Below are positions 1 to 8,447 of a stretch of DNA of 64,000 nucleotides, piece by piece. The stretch's first letter is position 1, and the number at the start of each line of letters is the position of its first letter. Source of the stretch: Bacteroidetes bacterium UBA2475 (GTDB taxonomy: Bacteria > Bacteroidota > Bacteroidia > B-17B0 > Aurantibacillaceae); assembly GCA_002342065.1 (NCBI GenBank), contig DDPF01000004.1, positions 1-64,000 on the forward strand, read 5' to 3'. The translations under genes and the position numbers were made by a program. Below the pieces are notes generated by a model. It saw only the letters and a program-made list of their open reading frames with translations, was not told the DNA's origin and made no database searches.

Positions 1-1640
1 TCAACTATGATGGTCATTGTTGAAGTTGAAGTAGCACAAACACCATTACCAATTTCCCATTGTAAAATATTTGTTCCAAGCGACAATCCCGTAACCGTTG
101 TGTTATTTAAATTAGGATTTGTAATTGTAGCTGTTCCCGATAGAACGGACCAAGTACCCGTTCCTACTGCAGGACTATTACCATTTAATGTTGTAGTTGG
201 TGAAGAGATACAAAGTGTTTGATTAGATCCAGCGTTCGCTGCAGTGGGATTTGCATTAACTGTTATTGTTACATCTGAAACAGAAGTGCAGGTTCCGCTT
301 GTAATTGTCCACTCAAAAACATTTGCACCCACAGCCAAAGCCGTTATGCCCGTTGTTGGTGATAAAGAATTTGTAATTGTTCCTCCACCTGAAATTAATG
401 ACCATGTGCCGACACCAGCCGTAGGTGTATTGGCGGCCATAGTAAAAGTTGTTGCGCAAATAGTTTGACTAGCGCCTGCAACAGAAACATCAGGAGGAAC
501 ACATGAAGTTGTACTGTAAGTAATAAAAGTTGAACCGATCTTACTGCTTTCGTATGTTGCCTGAATATATTCGGGAGTGCGAATAACATTAGAAATTCTG
601 ATCTCATCAAGATCCCCATCAATATCACGTGTTGCGGTTTCATGAGATTCTCCAATTTGCAATGTGGACAAACTTCCTCCTGCAGCAGCGGGAACAGTAT
701 AAGTAACATCTGTCCCGAGCTGAACTCCATCCAGATAAAACCGGACCAATGTGTTTGCATCATCCCTTACAGCTGCAACGTGGTACCATGTGTTTGCAAC
801 TAAGGTAGTAGTTACATTTGAAACAACCACATCATTCACTCCTGCGCCATGTTCCCAAAACATTCGAAGTGTATTTGTACTTACACCGGCACCATTGTAG
901 TTGAATGAATAAGCCAGGTTGTCCGAGCCTCCAACTTCTCCCAGAGCGCCATATGAAATAAACAAATTATCATTTGCTACAAGCTGAACGGTTTCAAAAT
1001 TAACCCAGGACTCCAGTGTAATATCACCATTAATTAAGAGTCCTGCATTTCCTGGAGCCTGCAACTTTTCTACAGTTTCAATATCACGTCCGTCAGCCGC
1101 AACAGCAACTGTTTCGTTTAAAGTTCCTGTAGCTGTAAAATTATTTGCGTTTGCAGTTGCATCATTTAAATTATTATTGTTAAGATGATATGCAGCTATA
1201 AAATTTGAATCCCAGGTTGAAGTAGTAGAAGGATCTACGGATACTGTGCCATTTCCAAAATACAAATAAAAATCTGTATTGACTGTTGCACTAAGTAATG
1301 GAATCTGAACCCAAGCTACGAGCTCACCTGTAACAGGATCGTACCTTTCAACTTGATGGTTAATAAGAGTTGTACCATTTGATGATGTGAAAACAATATC
1401 AAAACCACTAATGTTAGTAACCTTACCACCACTAGTTGTATGTCTAAGATCATTATCAGTAAGGCGAACTAGTACCGGAAAATTTACAAGATTGGTTGTT
1501 CCAACAGAGATCTGTGCTTCCTGTGTAGTAAGCTTTTTAAAATAATTGTATCCGGGAACAATAGCAAATGCATTGCAAACACTGAAAAAAGCGAAAACCA
1601 GAATAGCATAGAATACTATTCCTCTTTTTTTAGAAGATAT
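1..1640 (-). CDS. Secreted DUF2341/LamG/Ig-like repeat protein, C-terminal part outside the window
   Basis: A continuous minus-strand reading frame runs from about 1640 off the left edge. It begins with a basic segment (RISSKKRG) and a hydrophobic run ending SVCNAFA, which looks like a signal peptide. Next comes a DUF2341-like region (roughly 1540-1250: FPVLVRLTDNDLR, GFDIVFTSSNGT, FYLYFGNGT). A LamG/concanavalin-A-like fold follows at about 1130-560 (TLESWVNFETVQLV, NTWYHVAAVRDD, RFYLDGVQLG, IDGDLDEIRISNVIRTP). At least two tandem Ig/PKD-like units of about 80 residues come last (TLNGNSPAVGTGTWSV, GTNILQWEIGNG). This architecture is typical of type IX-secreted surface proteins, so a C-terminal sorting domain is expected off the edge. 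No in-frame ATG, GTG or TTG lies between the upstream stop (1725-1727) and the signal peptide, so the start is uncertain; ATA at 1640 or ATT at 1709 are the candidates. An unrelated-frame short ORF inside it is a shadow. Confidence 0.75.
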   Translation of the reverse strand, partial: MSSKKRGIVFYAILVFAFFSVCNAFAIVPGYNYFKKLTTQEAQISVGTTNLVNFPVLVRLTDNDLRHTTSGGKVTNISGFDIVFTSSNGTTLINHQVERYDPVTGELVAWVQIPLLSATVNTDFYLYFGNGTVSVDPSTTSTWDSNFIAAYHLNNNNLNDATANANNFTATGTLNETVAVAADGRDIETVEKLQAPGNAGLLINGDITLESWVNFETVQLVANDNLFISYGALGEVGGSDNLAYSFNYNGAGVSTNTLRMFWEHGAGVNDVVVSNVTTTLVANTWYHVAAVRDDANTLVRFYLDGVQLGTDVTYTVPAAAGGSLSTLQIGESHETATRDIDGDLDEIRISNVIRTPEYIQATYESSKIGSTFITYSTTSCVPPDVSVAGASQTICATTFTMAANTPTAGVGTWSLISGGGTITNSLSPTTGITALAVGANVFEWTITSGTCTSVSDVTITVNANPTAANAGSNQTLCISSPTTTLNGNSPAVGTGTWSVLSGTATITNPNLNNTTVTGLSLGTNILQWEIGNGVCATSTSTMTIIV

Positions 1641-1913
1641 GCGAAACGGCCTGATACTCTGATTTTTAACAGTTATAAAGCTAAAACATTTTATGGATAA
1701 TTGAGCAATTTTTAGATAAAAAAATCAACAAGAAATATAAAATAAAAAATATAAATAATTGATTATCAAATAATTGTAAAAATGGAAATTTGCTTTACTC
1801 ATTGGTAGTAGCTAAAATGAATTTTTTGTCGAAAAAATCTAAAACGAAATAGAAAATATATGGGGAAATACTCTTCCATAATGAAGGATGCAGAAATAAA
1901 AAAAGGAAAAAAA

Positions 1914-3515
1914 TTATTTCCCGAATTCTTGTTTTAACTCTGCTAAACTTAATGCATTTAAACAAAATTCTTTGCTTAACATGCCTTTTCTTGCTGCACA
2001 AACGCCGTAGTACATATCGTGGAAACCCTCTCTGTGATGAGCATCCGGGTTAATTGAAATTTTTACATTCTTTTCGAGACAATACCAGATCCATCGCCAA
2101 TCAACATCTAAACGATAGGGATGCGCATTTAATTCCACACTCACTTTATTTGCAGCACAGGCATCAATTACTTTTTTATGATTGATAGGATAGCCCGGAC
2201 GAGCCAGCAGCAAGCGTCCCGTGGGATGACCTAAAATGGATGTGTAGGGATTTTCGATCGCTTTGATCAATCTTTCTGTCGCTTTTTCTTCATTCATTTT
2301 TAAATTTGAATGAATAGACGCTACAATAAAATCAAAAGTTTTTAAAATTTCTTCCGGATAATCCAAAGAACCATCATTTAAAATATCACTTTCAATTCCT
2401 TTTAGAACCGTAAAGTTGCTAAACGTTAGGTTCAATTTGTCGATCTCATTTTGCTGTTCTAAAACTTTTTCGATTGGTAAACCATTAGCGTAAAAAGCGG
2501 ATTTTGAGTGATCGCAAATCCCTAAATATTCATAACCAAGATCCTTGCAATAGCCCGCCATTTCTGATAAAGTATGGACCCCATCGCTGTACGTTGTGTG
2601 ATTGTGAAGTATACCTTTCAGATCTTCCATTTCAATTAATTTTGGAATATCATGGTTCAAAGCAAGATCAACTTCATTCAACCCTTCGCGCAATTCCGGT
2701 TCAATATATTGCAAATTTAACGCGCTATAAATTTCTTCATCATCAAAAAATTCGGTTGAATCCAAACCGACAAAATTTATTTTTTCAAGATGCTCTGCCG
2801 TCGATGTCAGTTCAACATATTTGTAAAAAAATTCGGCGGGTTCGCATAAAATAAAATTTATTTTTAATGGAATTGTTTTTTCAAACGATGAAATATCTGC
2901 AGAAATTTCTCCATCCACCAATATCTCAATTTTATCAATTATCTCGCATTTCCTTGCCAGTTGGCCAACTGCGGCCACCTGTAATTCATTTTGCCGCTCC
3001 GAAATAAATTCTATTAAATTTTTTACAGGTTTTTCTAACGAGGCATAATGAAATTTATTATTGTTAGCCAATTTAAATTCTATGCTCAATTTTATTGCCG
3101 CTTGCGTTTTTTCGCCAAAACCTTTTAATGTGGTTAAACGATTTTCGTTACAGGCATATAACAATTCGCCAACGCTTTCAAGATTTAATTCTAACCAAAG
3201 CTGTCGTACTTTTTTTGGTCCAAGGCCTTTGATACCAAGCATTTCAACTACACCCAGCGGTGTTTTTTCATAAAGCTCTGTTAATTCTTTTGTTGTGCCG
3301 GTAGTTAAAAGTTCATGAATTTTTGCCGCAATACTTTTTCCAATTCCTTCCACCAAAGAAATTTCTTCCTGCGTTTTTCCTTGAAAATCGTATCTTAATT
3401 TATCTAATTTATAGGCTGCTGCCGCAATTGATTTTATTTTAAATGGATTTTCATTATGAAGCTCCATCAATTTGGCGGTTACTTCTAACGCGTTTGTTAT
3501 ATCGTCGCTATTCAT
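1914..3515 (-). CDS. polX: PolX-family protein: HhH repeats, degenerate polymerase-beta domain, PHP domain
   Basis: This is a family-X DNA polymerase/PHP protein of 533 residues when started at the ATG at 3515, which overlaps the ispD stop by 8 bp; a longer in-frame start at 3548 lies deeper in ispD and is less likely. Residues 1-85 form the N-terminal 8-kDa-like domain with a helix-hairpin-helix (LVEGIGKSIAAKI). More HhH elements follow (LGIKGLGPKKV, LKGFGEKTQAAI). The C-terminal PHP domain keeps its metal-binding motifs: HNHTTYSDG near residues 304-312, CDHS, GHPTGR and NPDAHH. In bacterial PolX the palm-domain catalytic site reads GDIDILV-like; here the aligned stretch is DKIEILV near 193-199, so the catalytic aspartates appear replaced by K and E. 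The PHP 3'-5' exonuclease/phosphoesterase is probably the working part, in base-excision or end repair. Family assignment is secure; loss of polymerase activity is inferred. Confidence 0.88.
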   Translation of the reverse strand: MNSDDITNALEVTAKLMELHNENPFKIKSIAAAAYKLDKLRYDFQGKTQEEISLVEGIGKSIAAKIHELLTTGTTKELTELYEKTPLGVVEMLGIKGLGPKKVRQLWLELNLESVGELLYACNENRLTTLKGFGEKTQAAIKLSIEFKLANNNKFHYASLEKPVKNLIEFISERQNELQVAAVGQLARKCEIIDKIEILVDGEISADISSFEKTIPLKINFILCEPAEFFYKYVELTSTAEHLEKINFVGLDSTEFFDDEEIYSALNLQYIEPELREGLNEVDLALNHDIPKLIEMEDLKGILHNHTTYSDGVHTLSEMAGYCKDLGYEYLGICDHSKSAFYANGLPIEKVLEQQNEIDKLNLTFSNFTVLKGIESDILNDGSLDYPEEILKTFDFIVASIHSNLKMNEEKATERLIKAIENPYTSILGHPTGRLLLARPGYPINHKKVIDACAANKVSVELNAHPYRLDVDWRWIWYCLEKNVKISINPDAHHREGFHDMYYGVCAARKGMLSKEFCLNALSLAELKQEFGK

Positions 3516-4185
3516 TGTGCAGCAAGGCTTTTGCGATGGCCAGGTCAAATTGATCGGTTATCTTTATGTTCTCAATATTGCCTTCCACAAGATTTATTTT
3601 TTCACCTATAGATTCTAAAACGGTAGCGTCGTCAGTAAACGAAGAATTGTATTCCTGCAAAAAAGCTTTTTTAATTTTTGAAGCTAAAAAACATTGCGGC
3701 GTTTGAATTATTTTGTAATCGCTCCTATTTACAGCAGAATTTTTTTCGGCACTTACAGTTCTTAAACTTTCGTTTATTGCAACAACAGGCACTGCGTTTC
3801 CTTTTTCTTTTGCTGCATCAAAACAATTCTTAATAGTTTGAAGAGAGACTGAGGGCCTTGCTGCATCATGGATGCCAACGATCGCGTTTTCATCATTAAC
3901 CAAAGCCAATCCATTTTTTACCGATTGAAATCGCGTATCGCCACCGAGAACGATGCTAATGTTTTTTTTACCAGGAATATGTTTTGCGATTAATTCATCG
4001 AGGTAAGTCTTAAAATCGCGATGTACACTAATAATTATTTTAATGGCCGGATCGTATTTTAAAAAGATATTTATGGTCCTTATAATAATAGCTTCGCCGT
4101 TAATTTCTATGAATTGTTTTGGTGTGGTACTCTGCATGCGGGTTCCGGTGCCCCCTGCTACTATTATTACAAATTTTTGATCCAC
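3508..4185 (-). CDS. ispD: 2-C-methyl-D-erythritol 4-phosphate cytidylyltransferase
   Basis: IspD transfers CMP from CTP to methylerythritol 4-phosphate in the cytoplasmic MEP pathway to isoprenoids, including the undecaprenyl carrier used by cell-envelope genes elsewhere in this window. The 225-residue length is normal. The nucleotide-binding loop is at residues 10-17 (AGGTGTRM) with Lys23 after it (PKQF). The family motifs GIHDAARP and, at the C terminus, NIKITDQFDLAIAKALL (the usual KIT.P.DL region, with Q for P) are present. The gene is translationally coupled to polX, whose ATG overlaps its last codons. It starts just after a minus-strand terminator that closes the upstream lipoprotein gene, so ispD-polX probably form a two-gene unit. 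Confidence 0.95.
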   Translation of the reverse strand: MDQKFVIIVAGGTGTRMQSTTPKQFIEINGEAIIIRTINIFLKYDPAIKIIISVHRDFKTYLDELIAKHIPGKKNISIVLGGDTRFQSVKNGLALVNDENAIVGIHDAARPSVSLQTIKNCFDAAKEKGNAVPVVAINESLRTVSAEKNSAVNRSDYKIIQTPQCFLASKIKKAFLQEYNSSFTDDATVLESIGEKINLVEGNIENIKITDQFDLAIAKALLHNE

Positions 4186-4218
4186 AAATTAAAATTAAGT
4201 ACAATTATAGTAATAAAA

Positions 4219-4247
4219 AAATCCCAACCTTTTTGGCCGGGATCTTT
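4219..4247 (-). terminator. Rho-independent terminator after the peptide-binding lipoprotein gene
   Basis: Read on the minus strand, a GATCCCGGCC / GGTTGGGATT stem with an AAAAA loop is followed by a run of T. It lies between the stop at 4264 and the ispD start at 4185, so it ends the lipoprotein transcript. Confidence 0.7.
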
Positions 4248-4263
4248 TTTGAAATTTTATATT

Positions 4264-6027
4264 TTATTTCTTAGTTAGTTTATCTAACGGAATTAAATAG
4301 GTTGTAGTTGCATTAATGTAGTTCATTGGATTTTCAGGTAAATTACGAACGTTCTTTTGCTCTAACCTGAAATTCTCATCATAAAAAATTGGCATGAAAG
4401 GCGCGTCATCTAACACAACTTGCTCTGCTTTTGATAATAACGCAAAACGTTTTGCTTTATCTGGCTCAACACGCGCAGCCATAAACAATGAGTCGAATCT
4501 TGCATTTTTATAACGGAAGAAATTGATATAAGATTTTTCTGTTGCGTTTGCAGGAACGTGTTTACCATAAAATAAGGTCAAGAAAGATTCCGGATCCGGA
4601 TAATCGCTAACCCATGCAAAACGGAAGAAATCTGATTTACCACCTTGAATGTTCTCGATATGTTCAGCAAATGGAACAGTATTGATGTTTACAGTAACGC
4701 CTAAGTTCTCTTTCAACATTTTTTGAATTACCTCGGCAATTAAGATATTTCTATCTCCACCGCCACTGTTTATCTCTAATGTTATCTCCGGAAAACCTTT
4801 GCCATCAGAATAACCAGCGGCTTTTAATAATTCTTTTGCTTTTGCCGGATCGTAAGTATATCCTTTTAAAGATTTGTAATCGTAACCTTCTTTTTCAAAT
4901 GCTTCAGTGTAAGGTACCATTCCGTAATCCGCAGAAGTTCCTTCGCCTTGAATTGTAAAGTCGGCTATTTTATGACGATCGATAGCGTAGTTAAATGCTA
5001 AACGCACATCTTTTTTTGCGAATACAGGATTGGCCTGTAAGTTAAAACCAAAGAAATTTGTATTTAATGCAGTTGAAGAAACGATATCAAATTCAGGATT
5101 ATTGCTTTTTGCGTTTCCTAATTCGCCCATAAATTCATGGAACATTTCAACAGGAATACGGTAAACCATATCTAAATTACCACGTTTAAATTCAAGGATC
5201 TCAGATTTTTTATCACGAATGAATGACCATTTTATTCCATCTAAATAAGGAAGTTTATTTCCGTGTTCATCATAAGCCCAATAAGCCTGATTTTTTTTCA
5301 TGATAATTACTTCGCCTTCTTTCACAGTCTCAACAAAGAAAGGACCAGTACCAACACATTTTGTGCGCATATCTGCACCGTATTTTGTAACCGCTTCTTT
5401 AGGATAAACATAACAGCCCGGCATTGCTAACAGGTTTAAAAAACTTCCATCAGGATGAATTAATTTTATTTTTAAAGTGGTATCGTTTACAACCGTTACA
5501 CCTTTAACACCAGTAGCTTTACCGGTTTTCGACGCTTCAAAATTTTCGTTTGCTCCAAGCACGCGGTCTTTTAAAGTAATATCAAATTGATTGTTATTTG
5601 GATCTTGTGTACAAAGTTTATCTAAACAATATTTTACATCAGTTGCGGTTGCCATTCTGCCTTTACCTTCTGGAAAACAAGGATCATCATGAAATTTAGC
5701 GTTACCTCTTAAATTAAAAACGTATTCTGTTTGATCTTCACTAACCTCCCAGCTTTTTGCAATTCCGGGCATTAAAGTAAGATCTATTTGGTTATATTTT
5801 AACAAGCCTTCATAAACTTGTGAGCCTATATGGAAACTGTTTATCTCGTTGATCGCAATGGGCATAAGGCTTTTAATGTTTTCAACTTCATTTAACCTTA
5901 ATATTCCACCCATGTAAACTCCTCCTTTTGCTTCGGAAGTATCACTATTGTTATTTTTTTTATCGCCTCCGCAAGAGGTTAGCAATAATGTGAGAGAGAT
6001 AGAACTAAATAGAAATAATTTATTCAT
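4264..6027 (-). CDS. Peptide/nickel-type ABC transporter substrate-binding lipoprotein
   Basis: This is an SBP family 5 (oligopeptide/dipeptide-binding) protein of 587 residues. The N terminus is a lipoprotein signal with lipobox LLTSC and lipidated Cys19, followed by a charged Asn/Lys linker, so it should be tethered to a membrane facing the periplasm. Family signatures include YEGLLKYN near the N terminus, SWEVSEDQTEYVFNLR, KFHDDP, ATDVKYCLDK, GTGPFFVE, DVRLAFNYAIDR and the C-terminal NPMNYINATTTY. The protein should capture peptides or related solutes for import. No permease genes sit beside it. The double-ATPase gene at 38423-40261 is of the matching family and could energise the same system, but that link is inference. 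It is a single-gene unit with an exact TATATTTG -7 box upstream and a terminator downstream. Confidence 0.9.
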   Translation of the reverse strand: MNKLFLFSSISLTLLLTSCGGDKKNNNSDTSEAKGGVYMGGILRLNEVENIKSLMPIAINEINSFHIGSQVYEGLLKYNQIDLTLMPGIAKSWEVSEDQTEYVFNLRGNAKFHDDPCFPEGKGRMATATDVKYCLDKLCTQDPNNNQFDITLKDRVLGANENFEASKTGKATGVKGVTVVNDTTLKIKLIHPDGSFLNLLAMPGCYVYPKEAVTKYGADMRTKCVGTGPFFVETVKEGEVIIMKKNQAYWAYDEHGNKLPYLDGIKWSFIRDKKSEILEFKRGNLDMVYRIPVEMFHEFMGELGNAKSNNPEFDIVSSTALNTNFFGFNLQANPVFAKKDVRLAFNYAIDRHKIADFTIQGEGTSADYGMVPYTEAFEKEGYDYKSLKGYTYDPAKAKELLKAAGYSDGKGFPEITLEINSGGGDRNILIAEVIQKMLKENLGVTVNINTVPFAEHIENIQGGKSDFFRFAWVSDYPDPESFLTLFYGKHVPANATEKSYINFFRYKNARFDSLFMAARVEPDKAKRFALLSKAEQVVLDDAPFMPIFYDENFRLEQKNVRNLPENPMNYINATTTYLIPLDKLTKK

Positions 6028-6055
6028 AGTGATTTAATAACAAAGTTTTGAACAA

Positions 6056-6063
6056 CAAATATA
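6056..6063 (-). promoter_or_regulatory. Bacteroidota -7 box (TATATTTG) for the peptide-binding lipoprotein
   Basis: An exact match to the TAnnTTTG consensus ends 28 nt upstream of the ATG at 6027. I see no convincing -33 TTG, so this rests on the -7 box and its position. Confidence 0.45.
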
Positions 6064-6118
6064 GGTTTTTGATTGATTTTTGCTAATTTTTTTGCCGAAA
6101 ATGTGTAAAATTTATTTT

Positions 6119-6880
6119 TTATTCGATTTCAAGTAAAACAGGACAATGATCGCTATGCACTGCATCCGCCAAAATCACCGATCTTCTAAGCCTTGCAGCA
6201 AGATTATTGGATGCTAAATTGTAATCAATTCGCCAACCTAAATTCTTTGAACGTGAACCTGCCCTGTAACTCCACCAGCTATATTGGTGGGGCTCCTGGT
6301 TAAAATGCCTGAAAGTATCAATAAAACCGGTATTTATAAATTGCTCCATCCATTCACGCTCCTCCGGCAAAAAACCGCTGGTATTGGCGTTTGACTTAGG
6401 ATTATGAATATCTATTGCCTTATGGCAAATGTTAAAATCGCCACACAAAATAAGGTTGTTATGCGTTTTTCTTAACTCGCTTATATAATGGTTAAAATCT
6501 GATAACCATTTCATTTTAAAACCCTGGCGCAAGTCACCACTACTGCCGCTTGGGTGATAAACACTCATAATGGAGATGTCGTCAAAATCAATACGTAATA
6601 CCCTGCCTTCATCGTCGTAATGCTTGATGCCACAGCCATACACGACATTTTTCGGTTCTTTTTTTGAGAAAATGGCTACGCCACTATATCCTTTTTTTTG
6701 TGCGGGATACCAGTAATGATGGTAGCCTAATTCTTCAAACTCAAAAACACCAACCTGTTCGGGGGTTGCCTTAACTTCCTGTAAACACAGCACATCGGGG
6801 TTGGTAGCCCTTATCCAATCCAGCAAACCATGACCCATGGCAGCTCTTATTCCGTTAACATTATAGGTAATTATTCTCAT
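6119..6880 (-). CDS. xthA: Exodeoxyribonuclease III (AP endonuclease family)
   Basis: ExoIII hydrolyses the backbone 5' of abasic sites and degrades 3' ends of duplex DNA in base-excision repair. The 253-residue protein matches the family length. Catalytic motifs are all visible: YNVNGIRAA (Asn7), CLQEVKA (metal-binding Glu35), YHPSGSSGD, LCGDFNICH, WRIDYNLAS and the C-terminal SDHCPV with the catalytic His. The gene is divergent from the TPR gene at 6997 and has an exact TAAGTTTG -7 box about 40 nt upstream. It stands alone between two unrelated genes. The assignment is secure at family level; the gene symbol is by orthology to the single-copy bacterial enzyme. Confidence 0.94.
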   Translation of the reverse strand: MRIITYNVNGIRAAMGHGLLDWIRATNPDVLCLQEVKATPEQVGVFEFEELGYHHYWYPAQKKGYSGVAIFSKKEPKNVVYGCGIKHYDDEGRVLRIDFDDISIMSVYHPSGSSGDLRQGFKMKWLSDFNHYISELRKTHNNLILCGDFNICHKAIDIHNPKSNANTSGFLPEEREWMEQFINTGFIDTFRHFNQEPHQYSWWSYRAGSRSKNLGWRIDYNLASNNLAARLRRSVILADAVHSDHCPVLLEIE

Positions 6881-6922
6881 TTATTGTATTGTTGCAATTT
6901 TACTTGAAATAAAAGAAAAAGG

Positions 6923-6930
6923 CAAACTTA
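6923..6930 (-). promoter_or_regulatory. Bacteroidota -7 box (TAAGTTTG) for xthA
   Basis: An exact TAnnTTTG match in the divergent intergenic region, 42 nt upstream of the xthA ATG. No clear -33 element is seen. Confidence 0.45.
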
Positions 6931-6996
6931 TTTTGCAGTAAAATATACGGCTGCTAAGTAAATTTTATTTATTTTTATGATTCAACTTTTTTATCC

Positions 6997-8436
6997 ATGA
7001 AAAAATTTACACAGCATTTTCTTGCAACAATTATTCTTTTAGTTAGTCAAAATCTATTTTCGCAACGCGATAAAGATGAAACCGATCCTTTATTTACAAG
7101 CGCTTTTGAAAAGTTTGAAAAAGGAGAATACAAAGAATCGTATAACGATTACACAGCCTACTTAACCAAAAAACCTAACGATAATAATGCGTTATATAAT
7201 AGAGGTTTGTGCGCTTACGAGATGAAAGATTATAAAGACGGCATTACTAATTTTAGCAAAAGTATTTATAGCGGTAGAAAAAAACATGATGCCTTTTACG
7301 GCAGAGGTTTATGTAATTACAAATTAAAAAATTACAAACTAGCAATTGCAGATTTTGACACTGCTATATCATATAAGCCGGATTACGCCAGGGCACTTAC
7401 CTTTAAAGGGGCTGCATTAAAAGAACTCGCAAATTATAAGGAGGCTTTACCGGTTTTAAATAAAGCAGTAGAATCTGATCCGGCTTATGAAAGCGCTTAT
7501 TATTATCGCGGTATTATAAAATATTATTTAGAAGATTATGATGGCGGTCTTGCAGATTGTAATAAAGCATTATCTATTCACTCTTATTATGATACCTATT
7601 TCTGGCGCGGACTTATTTATCTTAGTTTAAAAAAATATAAAGAATCTATTACAGATTATGATACAGTAATACACCACGACCCAAAATATGCAACTGCTTA
7701 TTATAACAGAGCAATAAGTTATTATGAATTAAAAAATTACGAAAAAGCTTTGTCTGATAATAATAAGTCTATTGAACTAGATGCCGCAAAACCTGAAGCA
7801 TATTACAACCGAGCGCTTTGTAAATTTGAATTATTTAAATACAAAGAAGCGGAGCCTGATTTTAACGCTGCAATAGATCTTAAACTCGATGATTCTAAAC
7901 ATTATTTATGGCGTGGTGTAAATTATTATTACCAGGATAAATTTTCTGAGGCGATGAGTGACCTTAACATGTCATTGCAAAAAAATAACAAAAATGAAAC
8001 GGCATATTACTACCGCGCCATCGTTAAATATGCTCAGCTAGATGATAAGGGTGTAATTGAAGATTGTACTTCTGCCCTTGCAATAAAAAAATCGCACGAT
8101 ACCTATTACCAACGTGGTATTAGTAAATACATGTTAAAAGATTATACCGGTGCTATTGAAGATTTTAACGAGTCGTTAAAAATAAAGCCAGATTATAAAT
8201 TAGCGTTATTAGAAAGAGGTGTTACTTATTATCAAACCGAAAAAGATGCTTTAGCATTAGCTGATCTTAGTAAAGTTATTGAATTAGATCCGAAAAGTGG
8301 AAGAGCTTATTATTTTAGAGGGAAACTAAAAAAATACATGAGCGATGTTCCAGGATCTTGCGCAGACTTAAAACAAGCGCAGTCATTAAAATATGCCAAA
8401 GCAGAAGAAGAGTTAATTAAGAATGGTTGTAAATAA
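6997..8436 (+). CDS. Secreted tetratricopeptide-repeat protein
   Basis: The protein has 479 residues. The first ~22 form a signal peptide (MKKFTQHF, hydrophobic core, then NLFSQ). The rest is almost entirely TPR units of 33-34 residues, about twelve, with the usual pattern (for example ALYNRGLCAYEMKDYKDGI and KPEAYYNRALCKFELFKYKEAEPDF). Consecutive units share YYxRG openings, suggesting expansion by internal duplication. TPR superhelices bind peptides or other proteins; this one should act in the periplasm or be surface-exposed. Nothing identifies a partner. It is convergent with the TPR/SpoIIE phosphatase at 8448 with only 11 bp between the stops and no visible terminator, so the two transcripts probably overlap. 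Confidence 0.85.
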   Translation: MKKFTQHFLATIILLVSQNLFSQRDKDETDPLFTSAFEKFEKGEYKESYNDYTAYLTKKPNDNNALYNRGLCAYEMKDYKDGITNFSKSIYSGRKKHDAFYGRGLCNYKLKNYKLAIADFDTAISYKPDYARALTFKGAALKELANYKEALPVLNKAVESDPAYESAYYYRGIIKYYLEDYDGGLADCNKALSIHSYYDTYFWRGLIYLSLKKYKESITDYDTVIHHDPKYATAYYNRAISYYELKNYEKALSDNNKSIELDAAKPEAYYNRALCKFELFKYKEAEPDFNAAIDLKLDDSKHYLWRGVNYYYQDKFSEAMSDLNMSLQKNNKNETAYYYRAIVKYAQLDDKGVIEDCTSALAIKKSHDTYYQRGISKYMLKDYTGAIEDFNESLKIKPDYKLALLERGVTYYQTEKDALALADLSKVIELDPKSGRAYYFRGKLKKYMSDVPGSCADLKQAQSLKYAKAEEELIKNGCK

Positions 8437-8447
8437 TAAAATATTAT

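Noticed and set aside
7..468. Two plus-strand ORFs of 71 and 74 codons at the left end
   Set aside because: They are antisense shadows of the Ig-like repeat frame, which gives clear domain matches on the minus strand.
1795..2001. A 68-codon minus-strand ORF overlapping the polX 3' end
   Set aside because: It overlaps a well-supported gene in another frame, is AT-rich, and has no signal or family resemblance.
4264..6027. The peptide-binding lipoprotein and the double ATPase as one transport operon
   Set aside because: They are 32 kb apart with no permease genes nearby, so only family compatibility can be claimed.
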